Shown one piece after another: positions 1 to 9,684 of a stretch of DNA of 64,000 bases. The DNA comes from Camarhynchus parvulus (lineage: Eukaryota; Chordata; Aves; Passeriformes; Thraupidae), in the NCBI RefSeq assembly GCF_901933205.1, contig NC_044581.1, positions 12,528,501-12,592,500 of the forward strand. Direction: 5' to 3'. Both the position numbers and the translations under genes were made by a program. How positions within the stretch are numbered: the first letter of the stretch is position 1; each line of letters starts with the position of its first letter. The notes beneath the pieces were generated by a model, which ran no database searches, was not told the origin of the DNA, and worked only from the letters and a program-made list of their open reading frames with translations.

Positions 1-3000
1 AAATGACTAAAATCAAGTTATCAGTAAAAGTCTTAAAGGTTAACATTCAGCATCTGTCCTCAGAACATATGTATTGCTAGTCTTATGTTTTGAGCTATCT
101 TCAGTATTTTTTCAAAAAACCAGGCTACTAACAAAATTACAGTAATGTCAGTGTAATAGTTCATAATAGACAATATTCTTTTCGGCTGCATATTTCTCAG
201 TATGCTAGAATGATGAAATAAAATCAGATTATAAATACAAATTTTAATAATTTTTCACTCTAGCACTAAAATGTGATCAAGCAGGAATCATTAACTAAAA
301 ATCTTCTTCTGATCTATATTACAGCTTCCTACTGTAACAAATACTTTCTTTTCTGCATAGCTTAAAATAGAGATCACAGATACCTCCCATTTTTGTAGAA
401 GGTGTTTCTGATCAAAGAACACATTGTTCTGTGGATTTCTCAGAGCTCAGCATTGGACTTGGCACTTATGGCTTCTGGTACATACAAGGTGGCAACAGCA
501 CAGCAATGAGAAACAGCGACACAGACTTTTAGTTTGATATAACCAACTTCTCTTTTTTTCAGGGGATTATTCTAGAATTATGGGCAATCACGTAGAGGAA
601 CCTGAACATGAGGTGAAAATAACATACCTCACATAAGTCAGATCTCACATCTGCACTCCACTAAGTTAAATGACTGTTTTGTATTCTTGAACAGCTCAAC
701 GTAGCATTTTCCTCTTGCCCTGTAATCAGACTTCATTATTCTATCTAGAGAAAGTTTAAGTTGTTTGAGAGACGTTGCTTAAAATATTCTCCATTCAGAA
801 CTGCAGTTTAAATTTCTTTCAACGCCTTTAAATTTTAAACACAGATTCATTGCACTTCTGGGTAACAGAATTTGACCTAGTTAAAATGAGACAGCTTTGA
901 AATAGTTCACTGAATTAATTTCTAATAATGCATAATACATGTAGTGATTCAATGTCTGTCCTGGATTGCTGCTTACGTGGCATAAAATGCACTTAACAGA
1001 CTCACATATAATAATTAAATTATAGGAACTTATATAGTAATTGCCTAATTATAATTTCAGTTTCTTGTGTTGATTCTATGTAACTAAATAAAAATGCTTT
1101 TTAAGATTTATCTCTATTTGTTTCAGAACTTTTTATTGTAAATTTACAAATTTCACATATTTCCATGTATCAGCAACACAGTAACAAAAATGCAATTTCT
1201 CCTGGAGCAAAAGTAACTGCCCTGTTCTTCAGTTAAAAATATTCTGAAATTAAGATAATATCTGTACAAATCCTATTGGTTTTGGTGGAGATGTTTGTGA
1301 AAGACTTTGTGTAGAATTGGGAGTCTTTATCTTGGTCATGATCTAAAGTTAAAACTGACCAATAATGATTTGACAGGGGGAAGGAGAACTTACAGCTTTT
1401 CATTTATATTTCAAATAGAGGTCATATACTGGTTCTAAATCAAAACTAACCTCTGCAGCTACAGGAGGGCTGGGTCAATACTGAGCTTTAAACATCTCAC
1501 TCTGTTATATTGCACAGACTCAACAGCTGTATTTTTCTATCTGTCTGGAGAGCTGCAAAGTCGATGAAAACACCAGTTTGATAAAGCCATCTCTGATATC
1601 TGTAGCACATCATGAGGTACCTGTGCAGGATGCACTGGCTCTCATAGTCAAAGCTCTTGGGAACAGATCTGCTGAGTGTACCAGGGCCTCACACAAGCCA
1701 GCTGATCTGGTAGGTGACTGCCTAGCATGGGAGCTGTGAGATGTGCAGTGTGCCTCTGGACATGAGACTTATTTCTATTAGAAGCAGGAAAATACTTGGA
1801 TTGGTTGGAGTTGAACCCAGTAAGTGACCCTGCAACTACCAGATAATTGAAGGTATTCATTTTTTTCCCTCTGAAATATAACTTTGAGCAACTTTTAAAT
1901 CTGATTTAAGCTTGCTTATACATAAGAAATGATCTGTAAATAATTGACAGGCACTAGAGATAAAAAGTTTGTGTATAAAATGCTGGCATGTCTATTAATG
2001 GGCATGTGCACCCTGCAGTATGTGCAGATATTCTTCACAAAATTAGACATGTTCTAAGGAAATATACACGTCCCTAAGGGGAATTGCTCTCTCACAGGTT
2101 ACGGTTGGAAAGTGTTTGATCATATGCTAATGCTGTTGAGGATTTAAGTTGTAATAGCACTGTACACAGAAATGCATTTAAGTTAGTGATATCCATCAAA
2201 ATAAAATGCAGTTCTTGGTTTAACAAGAGTTAGACTTGGAATGTTGGTGTCATTTTGTCTGTAGAACTGCTCTACAGAAAATTCTTTGATGCCCTTGTGA
2301 TAAGAGGATTGTGAGATTCTCACAGGCTTCTACTCGTCTTCCTAGTTTCTTTTGAAGAGTTGCTCACCACTTCTGTTTATTTAGACTCAGACTTATTGAA
2401 CAAACTCATCCTTCACCTGAAGTGGAAGACAATCTCATGAGGATGTGAAGCCATGGACAGGCACTGCCATCCACACCTTGGACCCACCTTCACCTCCTCA
2501 GCTGCCAAGCAGTACTGCTGTCTTAGGCTAGTCATCCTTTCCTGAGCTTAAACCTTGACTTGGGTGAAAGGCTGTCAGGGGCTCTTCTTCCAGCACTTTG
2601 AAATATGAAGTTTCAGCTTCATATTTCAAAGTAATTCGTTCTCTTTCTGTGACTGACTTGATCCCTTGGCACAGTACATTTAGTCATAGAAGTAGAACAA
2701 AACATAGTAGATACTACATGAACTGCAATCAAGTAGATGGGTGAGATGTGGAAAAATCTGAACTTGCAAATATTTGGCAGTGATCAAATAATAGTTGAAA
2801 GAGTGGAACTCAGCCATGCTATTTTCAGAGCAAATTTTATGTGAAAGAATCGGAGAGTAGGGGAGTATACTATTCTTTATCTAAAAATGAATTCGTTCTA
2901 ACATTATAAAAGCATAAGAACATTAAACTCATCTTTAATGTCCTTAGTCTGAAATCAGATTCAGCTACTGTCCTTGCATCTGTTTGAAGTTGGTATGGGT

Positions 3001-3085
3001 TGAGGTGAACACCTGGCTATTTTAGAATGCTTTTTTCCCTCCCCTGTTGTGAACTTTTCCCATTCCACAAAGCTTTCTTTTTTAG
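1..3085. other. AT-rich non-coding stretch, no gene recognised
   Basis: No open frame here has recognisable domains and no convincing exon was found on either strand. The sequence is AT-leaning, as in bird or other amniote introns and intergenic DNA. If the + strand transcript proposed at 3.1-4.9 kb is real, part of this stretch is probably one of its introns. It contains one perfect short hairpin, listed separately. I looked for CNEP1R1, which lies upstream of ZNF423 in mammals as I recall, and did not see it, although its exons are short enough to miss by eye. Confidence 0.5.
2596..2631. repeat. Perfect 15-bp inverted repeat, 6-nt loop
   Basis: CTTTGAAATATGAAG at 2596-2610 is followed by the loop TTTCAG and the exact reverse complement CTTCATATTTCAAAG at 2617-2631. 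All 15 base pairs match. Its function is unknown; it could be chance, a small inversion-duplication, or a hairpin in an intronic RNA. Confidence 0.9.
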
Positions 3086-3154
3086 TTACCAAGTTGGTTG
3101 CAATTCTTTTGAGTTACTGAAGCTCATGGGGAAACCAGAAGGGCAGCAGAAACG
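3086..3154 (+). CDS. Candidate internal coding exon of an unidentified gene
   Basis: The segment follows a strong acceptor (a pyrimidine run ending ttcttttttag) and ends at AACG before the donor gtgagg. It is 69 nt long. Only one of its three frames is open; it starts with one base completing a codon and ends with two bases, giving FELLKLMGKPEGQQK in its second half. That phase fits exactly with the next candidate exon, starting at 3877. I do not recognise the protein. An exon this short can be open by chance, so the support comes from the splice sites and the phase match rather than from homology. It could also be non-coding or spurious. No upstream exon was assigned with confidence. Confidence 0.35.
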
Positions 3155-3876
3155 GTGAGGGCGGTTCAGGTTTTAAACATGAATATTCTTGGATGCATAG
3201 AATTATAGTGTTTTGTTGTAAATTAAATACTGCTTTAATGATTGAAAGTTATGGGGAAGTCAGCAGAAAAATATTGTGACATCTGCTTAATTGGATTATT
3301 TTCTTTTATTAAACACTGGTGTAAAAAGAAACTACATGTACCTCTTGACAGCTATTGATGTGCTGAGTCTGATTCCTTGGATGAATACCAGGCACAAACT
3401 CTGTCAAAACTAGTGACCTACATTATAGTCATGGATTAAATCCTTGCTTAGAACCAGCCTCAGATGACATCTGTTTGTCACAAAATAAAATCTGGCTTTA
3501 ACTTTTCATACCAATTGCACTTCATTTGTCAGTTTGTTTTAACTTGTGTGCAGACTAACATTAATATCAGAGAGTTTGACTTTGTAGTGTGCTCATGCTA
3601 TGATTAGTAACACTGAGGTCAGTGTGCTCTGTTGTTAATACCTATGGGACTGGTAGCTCAGTGCCTGTACATCTTTTAAAGTAGGGCACTGAATGAGAGA
3701 GGCCAAGGCGTTTGTAGCTCCTGGGCTGTGGTGCCATGGCTTTGGCTGCACATTGCTGTATCTTCTTTCAGTTACCTGTTTTCAGGCATTGCTTAAGCCT
3801 GGTGGTTTTAGACCTTCACAGTTAAAGGAGTGTCCTGTACCAACAAAGGTGGATTTTACTGTTTGTTTTAAAGCAG

Positions 3877-3952
3877 TTCACAACAAAACACAAAAACTAT
3901 TTCCAAACAGGACTCTCAGATGCAAAGGAAAACCCTCGACCTCTTCTTTTAG
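3877..3952 (+). CDS. Candidate terminal coding exon with PIP-box-like C-terminus
   Basis: The acceptor is a T-rich tract ending in taaagcag at 3876. Joined to the exon ending at 3154, the frame continues as R-SQQNTKTISKQDSQMQRKT-LDLFF and stops at TAG 3950-3952. The last eight residues, RKTLDLFF, have the L-x-x-F-F spacing of a PCNA-interacting PIP box, Qxx(h)xx(F/Y)(F/Y), except that the first position is R rather than Q. Two SQ pairs precede it. Seen: splice sites, open frame and motif. Inferred: that it is coding and that the tail binds PCNA. A second reading is possible: from the same acceptor another frame stays open to 4045 and splices on to 4658. I do not recognise either product. Confidence 0.35.
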
Positions 3953-4045
3953 CACCTCTTAAAAGGTTTGGACTTCTGGGATGTTCTTCCTATCAACCTG
4001 CAGAATGGCCACAGCTTGGAGGGACACCTGCCCTTTTACCACCAG
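3877..4045 (+). other. Spliced exon candidate with consensus donor
   Basis: The segment ends in CCACCAG before gtgagtg, a near-perfect vertebrate donor at 4046. In the frame starting with codon 3877 it is open throughout and includes LLLAPLKRFGLLGCSSYQPA in its middle. It ends one base into a codon. This frame differs from the RKTLDLFF reading, so either the two are alternative products or one is non-coding. If the TAG at 3950-3952 is used, this donor lies about 93 nt downstream of the stop, far enough to make the spliced form a possible nonsense-mediated decay target. Confidence 0.45.
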
Positions 4046-4145
4046 GTGAGTGACAAAGACCTGTAGCTGTTTGGTTTAATAACTGTAAATCATTTCTGCT
4101 TAGAACCTGATGCTGACAACTACACATCTACTCTAGCTTGAGAAC

Positions 4146-4170
4146 TTAAATCATTTAAATAATGATTTAA
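4146..4170. repeat. Perfect 10-bp AT-rich inverted repeat
   Basis: TTAAATCATT (4146-4155), a 5-nt spacer TAAAT, then AATGATTTAA (4161-4170). The arms are exact reverse complements. It resembles paired homeodomain-type sites. It lies between the exon ending at 4045 and the acceptor at 4657. Confidence 0.8.
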
Positions 4171-4345
4171 AGGAATTTTCATTTAAATAGTGAAAACAGC
4201 AGCCATATCAGCCTGAAAAGTACTGTTTCTATATGGAAAATAATTCCTTCCTTCCCTCCCTTCTTCCCATCCCTACCCCTTACTCAAAAACTCACCACCG
4301 TGTGTTTATGCTAGAAGGGACTAAATAACCAGTTTTTCATGCCAA

Positions 4346-4351
4346 AATAAA
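4346..4351 (+). terminator. Alternative poly(A) signal AATAAA
   Basis: AATAAA in gccaaaataaaac is followed within 30 bases by a GT-rich tract (ttgtgagattttgtgg). It would serve the version of the transcript that stops at 3950-3952 and does not use the donor at 4046. The signal is common by chance in AT-rich DNA, so support is contextual. Confidence 0.3.
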
Positions 4352-4657
4352 ACTTTGTGAGATTTTGTGGTCCCTCTGACTTCTGTCATTCCTATCTCAT
4401 TCCTATCCAGCCATGGGCATCTATACAACTGCCTGATTCTTTCCCTTTCAGTGTGGGACACCATAAGGACATAGAACACACAAAAGTGTATATCAAATCA
4501 TTAGGTTTGATAATACAATAAAATGAAACATTAAGGTGGCAATTAACCTTTCACTGATGAAAGAGGGGATTGATTTTTAGATGTAAGCAGATGTGGGGAG
4601 GATGATCAAATACAGAAAGTACGACTGCCTTACCGTGTTTGTTGTTTTTTGTCACAG

Positions 4658-4875
4658 CCATTCATGTTAAACCAGTGCAGCACCAATGGGGAGCTAAGAA
4701 GACACTGAGAATGTTGAAGTTCTGTAACCACCATCACACCCTCTGTCACCTGCGAGAAATGAAAAATTTAAGAAGGCTTTTCCTTTAAAACAAATGCTCA
4801 TGAATGTCACTGCTGCGCCTTTGTGATTTTAAATTCAAATTGTAAAGAGTCACAGAATAAAGTTGTGTGTTTTAC
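4658..4875 (+). other. Candidate last exon with stop codon and poly(A) signal
   Basis: A good acceptor (ttgttttttgtcacag) precedes 4658. Joined to the donor at 4045, the frame continues as A-IHVKPVQHQWGAKKT..., includes LRMLKFCNHHHTLCHLREMK, and stops at TAA 4786-4788. A poly(A) signal AATAAA begins near 4857, followed by a GT-rich stretch as expected downstream of a cleavage site. The combination of acceptor, phase match, stop and poly(A) signal supports a real 3' terminal exon, but I cannot name the protein and a long non-coding RNA is equally possible. The end coordinate is approximate. Confidence 0.4.
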
Positions 4876-7610
4876 ACAGTTGCCACCAGCTTCAGCTTGT
4901 GTTTGAAATTCTTCACACTATTCAGATTGGAATGGTCAGGTCTCATCAGGCCTGGCTTTCTCTGCATGTTGGGTAGGATGGAATTTCTCTTAATTCATGG
5001 AAAGTCCCTGAGTCATTTCTGCATTTTACATTAGAGATGAAGGTGAAGACACTGCCCAAGAATTGTTGGTGTGAATTGCTGGTCTGTTAACTGACAGTTT
5101 GAAGCGATTTTATAGCAGTCTTCTGAATGTGGAATTTGCTTGCGATTGGATATTTTTAATTTTCAACTGCTTTAACTTCTATTATAAGTTGAAACTATAA
5201 CAGTGGGAAAATTAAAGAAAAAAATTGAAATAATTATAATTAGAAAAGCAGTGAAGTAAAATAATGTGAAGAACTGCCTTAATTTGTAGTTACATACATT
5301 CCAATCAAATATCAGATTTAAACATTTTTAACATCCATTCCACAAAAATACCAAGTATGCTTGGACTTAATACATGTAAAATAAATGGCAGATGCTCTGC
5401 CAAAATATTTAACATTAAGTTTAAAATATGGCTTATAGTTTGAACATAAACAAACATGCCAGCAATGCTGTTCTTGAAGTTTTATATGGATTTTTCCAAC
5501 TTCTGAGAGACAATTGTTCTCACATAGAAAATAGTTTAGAAGTATGTGAAGTATATGTCTAGTTACTGAAAGTAACTTTTGTAATGCATTAAATACATCA
5601 TTACCTGCAACCATAATAGGCACAGTAACTTTGCAGAAATGAGTGAAATTTTAAAATTATTGCCATGTCTTTAAAAATGTGAAGTACCTTTTGCTTTATA
5701 TTTCTGGTGTGAGACAGCTGCTTTTCATTATAGTAGGAGAAAATTTCCACTGGTAGTGAATAGCAAAGAACATGACTAGTATGTGTTCTTATCAGTATTT
5801 CAGAGTAATTAAATTTTGTTCTTTTTGCAAGAAAGATTGGCTGATGTCATCACAGTGCATTGTGTAGTGCAGCACTTCACTGTCTAGAAGGTGACTACAC
5901 AGTGACTTCAGTATTATGTTTTTCTGATAGTGCTTGCTGGATTTTCTCTATCACAACTCATTGTCAGATGAGTTTTCATTATTAAATTTATTCATTCTAA
6001 GAATTAGATCAGTTCTTTTTTTTTGTTTGTTTGCCAAGAAACAATACCAGCTATAAATCTTAATGGAACAAAATTGCTCTGCAGTTCAAACCATAGAAAA
6101 TAGTCCTGTGCTTGAGAACTAAGTGGTGTCTTTCTGTAAGACCTGCCAATTTATTTTTATCTTGCAGCTTTTTTCATTCATTCATCATTTTCATTAATAC
6201 ATTAACTAAACCCTTAGGAACTACCTGTCAGCCCAGGAGTAAGTAATAATGTAGCTCACTATTTTTCAAGAATGTAATACCAATTCTTAAGAATGATTTG
6301 TGGTAAGTGATAGTGTAATGGTAGTGCTGTCATTGAATAGGTAACTAGCCCTCAAAATTATTGAACCTCACCTAACTCCTAGCTATGAATTTATTTAGCT
6401 GTTGGTACTACAATGTCTGAGGGCTGCACACACTTACAAATTGCCCTGCTGGTGTCCATGTGAGATAGGAGATTGCATAGACTTTCCCAGGGGAACCTGG
6501 AAGCTTGTTTCAGAGTCTGGAATTGAACTAATTCTCTTGAGCCCCACAGTAGGTCCTTAATCACAAAATCATTCCCCACTTCCCCCGAAGGGATTAAATG
6601 TAATAACTTGTATCATTTAAGGGCTTTTCTTTTTTAACACTTGAGGTTGAGGGTTTGAGGTGAACTTTGCTAAAGAGTTAGCTGTCATGGTGTAGAATTT
6701 CTCTTTCCAGAGGCAGGGAGTGGGCAGTTGAGATGCTGCTCTGGCACACAGGGATTGATCAGGCCCTGCTGGCCCTGCAGTGGCCTCCAGCTCTGAGTGG
6801 CACCTTGGCAAACACTAATCCCTCTGTGTCCTGAGGAAGGTGCTAAAACCAAGTATCCCAAGGAAACAGAGTGAAAAATGTGCACAGCTGCACTGTGAAG
6901 AAATGAAACGTGTAAAAGGGAAAAGGAATAATACATTGCCATTTTAGGAGTCAGCTTGGGCCTCTGCTTTCACATATGAACAGGAAATTTAAGGGAGCTA
7001 AAAAACGCAAAACCAGTTTATACCTGCATTTGGACACAAGTGGAGCCCTCCTGTGGATGCTTACTTTTCAAGTGAATTAGATTAAAGTTAGTGTTTTTAA
7101 CACGAAATTAGCGTAAAACTAAATTCAGCACACCGGTGCACAAAGGAAATCATGTTTGAAACTTCAGAGACTTAAATACAGGAAAAAAACCTACGCAAAC
7201 CAACCAAGCCAAACAAACAAACCCAAGCCTTGCAGAATGTTACCATCTAAGTGAATTGTAATTTATTTTTCTGAGAACACTTCTGAGCAGCATATGTACC
7301 TCTTTCATTGTCCTTCTGTTTTCAGATTCTCACAAATGGTCTTCATCAGTATTGGGCAAATAAAAATGCTTGGTTTTCCTTCAATTAGGTGTTTGGATGA
7401 GGTATATTCTTTTAAAATCGGTTAAAAAGGCCAGTGGTCCTTAAACATTCACAGTGCTGGGAAGTGTGGAAGAAGAAAATATGAAGCACTGTAGAGGTGA
7501 ATAAAGAGAAAGAAAAGGTAAACGGAGCCGTGGACAGTTCCTAAGTCCTACTGCACGTTGGAAGAGCTGGCAGTGCTTCCCTCAGGGAAGAAGTGCCGCA
7601 GTGGTTGAGG
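4876..7610. other. Non-coding stretch, no gene recognised
   Basis: Downstream of the candidate poly(A) signal the sequence is AT-leaning. The open frames in it (for example the minus-strand frame at 5318-5623) show no recognisable domain and no convincing pair of splice sites. I see no tRNA, rRNA or transposon ends. Confidence 0.5.
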
Positions 7611-7758
7611 CACGGTGTGAGGGAGGTGGGCACACAGCACTGCCCAGCACAGGAGGTGGGCACACAGCACTGCCCAGCACGGTGTGAGGGAGGCGGGCAC
7701 ACAGCAGTGCCCAGCACGGTGTGAGGAAGGTGGGCACACAGCACTGCCCAGCACAGGA
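7611..7758. repeat. Minisatellite, four units of 30-37 bp
   Basis: Four head-to-tail copies share the core GTGGGCACACAGCACTGCCC (third copy with two substitutions). Units at 7611-7647, 7678-7714 and 7715-7751 are 37 bp and include GGTGTGAGG; the unit at 7648-7677 is 30 bp because part of that segment is missing. A partial copy follows. Several short overlapping open frames here are by-products of the repeat. Confidence 0.9.
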
Positions 7759-9599
7759 GCACCTCCTCCAGCACAAGCCACCTTAGAGCCCTGCTTGTGG
7801 AGAGCCAAGTGGAGAGATCCAATTCCCACTTGGGTGCTTTTGCTGCTCATTCTTGAGTCACCTGGGAGCTTCCTGAGGTGCCTCTGCTCCCCTCAGAGCT
7901 GGCGGCCATGTGGAATGTGGGCTGTGTGAAGCAGCTGCCTGGCTGAGGCCAGGGTGGAGAGCACGAACTGTCTCCATTGTCTGTGCTCAAACCTCTGTTG
8001 CACCTGAGGATGGGAACAAACCCCATGTTTGACCAGCATCAGGCCCCACAGGAGGGCTGCTGAGGGCAGAAAATTGTTCTCAACACATCCTTTGATCAAT
8101 CTGCTGTTTGTTTTCCGAACTGCTTAGCTGAGCAGGAGTCACTTGAGGCCTACATTGTGTTTTACCAAAAGAAAACATATCAGGTGAGATTTTAAACAGA
8201 ACCCTGCTCCAGTGATCAAGTAGAAAGAGGAATGATAACTTTCATCTGTAGTTAAGGCCAAAATATTGCCCAGAGTGCTTGAATTATTGACTTTCTTCAT
8301 ATCGCCAGCACTGCCGTTGATTTCCACTTCCTCAGGTCTCATGTGGTGATATATTTTAAAGGCACTGTATTTCTCATCTTGCCCTCTTACATCTTTAGCT
8401 GGATTTACTTTTCTGACAGAAAACTTGTATTTAAAATATTTTTTAAGCACCAGTGCTATACTGACCTGCTTTTGAACTCAAATATTATATGTGGACTAAA
8501 TGAAAATGTTGTTGAACTGTAGGCCGGCTGCAGAGGCCTGGTGAAGTTTGAGTAACCAGGGCAGGAGAAAGTAACTTCCTTGTTTAAAATGTGTATTTTG
8601 GAGCACAGAACCTTTGTGCAGTGTACCAACATCCTGGCTGCATCTCAGCCTGATGCTTGCCCTGGTGCCATGCACCTGCCATGGCAGAGGCAGGACAAGG
8701 AGTGAAGGGAGTGGGAGGCTGCCCGTTTCCCCAGCTAGCGGCTGTGCTGCACCTTTGTGGCCAGAGCTGCCAAGGAGGAAAACAGCTCTCACTGCTAGCC
8801 CTGCACCGAGAGCCTGGGAATGGAGCACCAGTCGTGGAGGGCAAGGAGGCATCTGAAGCTGGTCTCCTGCTGGAGCAGATCAAAGTGACACAGGGAGCCT
8901 TGTAGCTGCTGCAACCCAACCAAGAGGGAGGAACCAGTGCCCTCACTTTGCCTTTCATTTCCATGGACAAAATGCAGGTGGCATGCTCTCTACCCACTGC
9001 AGACTGGGGAGGAAAGTGCACTGCTCCCTTTGCCTGTCTTTTCTTTTATCCCATTGCTTCACCAGCTGGCAGCTAGTGACAGGCAGGTGAGCGTTGTGCC
9101 AGGAGTGGTCAGCTCTCCCACAGCACCTTGAAGGCTGCCTGCTGCTGCAGTGCCAGGAGAAGGACCCTGCTGCAGGTAAGAATGTCTTCATGATATATTT
9201 GTCCAAAGTAATCTGCAAGCTGTGAAAGAAAGCTTCAGTTACTTCAGATTTGCTTATGCTTGTTGCAAAGCTGCATGTAAAACCTCAGCACAGTTGGTTT
9301 AGCTGTTTCTGTGCCTTGTAGTGCCCAGGCACAGAATGAATCCTGGGTGGGCTGTGGGTGAGCTGATCCTGTCAGCTCAGTCACCCTCAAACACTCACAT
9401 GAGCCGTGGGATTGAGAAAGAAGAGTTACTGGTTTATGAAGGTGATTTCTCATGTTTTCCAGCTGCAGAGCATGACTGAGAGACTGTGGTAAGGCAGCAG
9501 TAAACTGTCTTAACAGGCTTTGCAACAGATGTGTTGAAAAATACAAATACTGGTTGCCTGAGTGATGAGGACTGCTGCTTTAGTCTGAGTGCACTGATG
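7759..9599. other. Non-coding stretch of mixed composition
   Basis: It contains several moderately GC-rich patches (roughly 8600-9150) that leave overlapping open frames on both strands. None has recognisable protein features. No RNA gene or mobile-element terminus was found. Confidence 0.45.
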
Positions 9600-9684
9600 A
9601 TTAAAATAATTAATCATCAAGTTTCCATCATCTTGCACTGTCTGAGTGCATGATGACGGAAGCTTGGTGATTAATTATTTTAAT
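9600..9684. repeat. 85-nt near-perfect hairpin (40-bp stem)
   Basis: The left arm 9600-9639 begins ATTAAAATAATTAATCA. It pairs with the right arm 9645-9684, which ends TGATTAATTATTTTAAT. By hand, 36 of 40 positions are Watson-Crick, two more are G-T wobble pairs and two are mismatches (around 9627 and 9633). The loop is about five bases, 9640-9644. The segment GTCTGAGTGCA also occurs as a direct repeat near 9583 and 9640, so a recent local rearrangement is one explanation. No target-site duplication or transposase-family terminus is obvious. It could be a small-RNA precursor, a fold-back element remnant or a template-switch product. Confidence 0.85.

Noticed and set aside
2380..2455. Protein-like frame with LRLIEQTHPSPEVEDNLMRM as an exon of the left-end gene
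   Set aside because: There is a fair acceptor before it, but no usable donor before the in-frame stop, and no phase match to the exon at 3086.
5856..5905. Short imperfect hairpin (tgtgtagt pairing with actacaca) as a microRNA
   Set aside because: The paired segments are short and interrupted by a 4-base bulge; such structures are common by chance, and it matches no microRNA I know.
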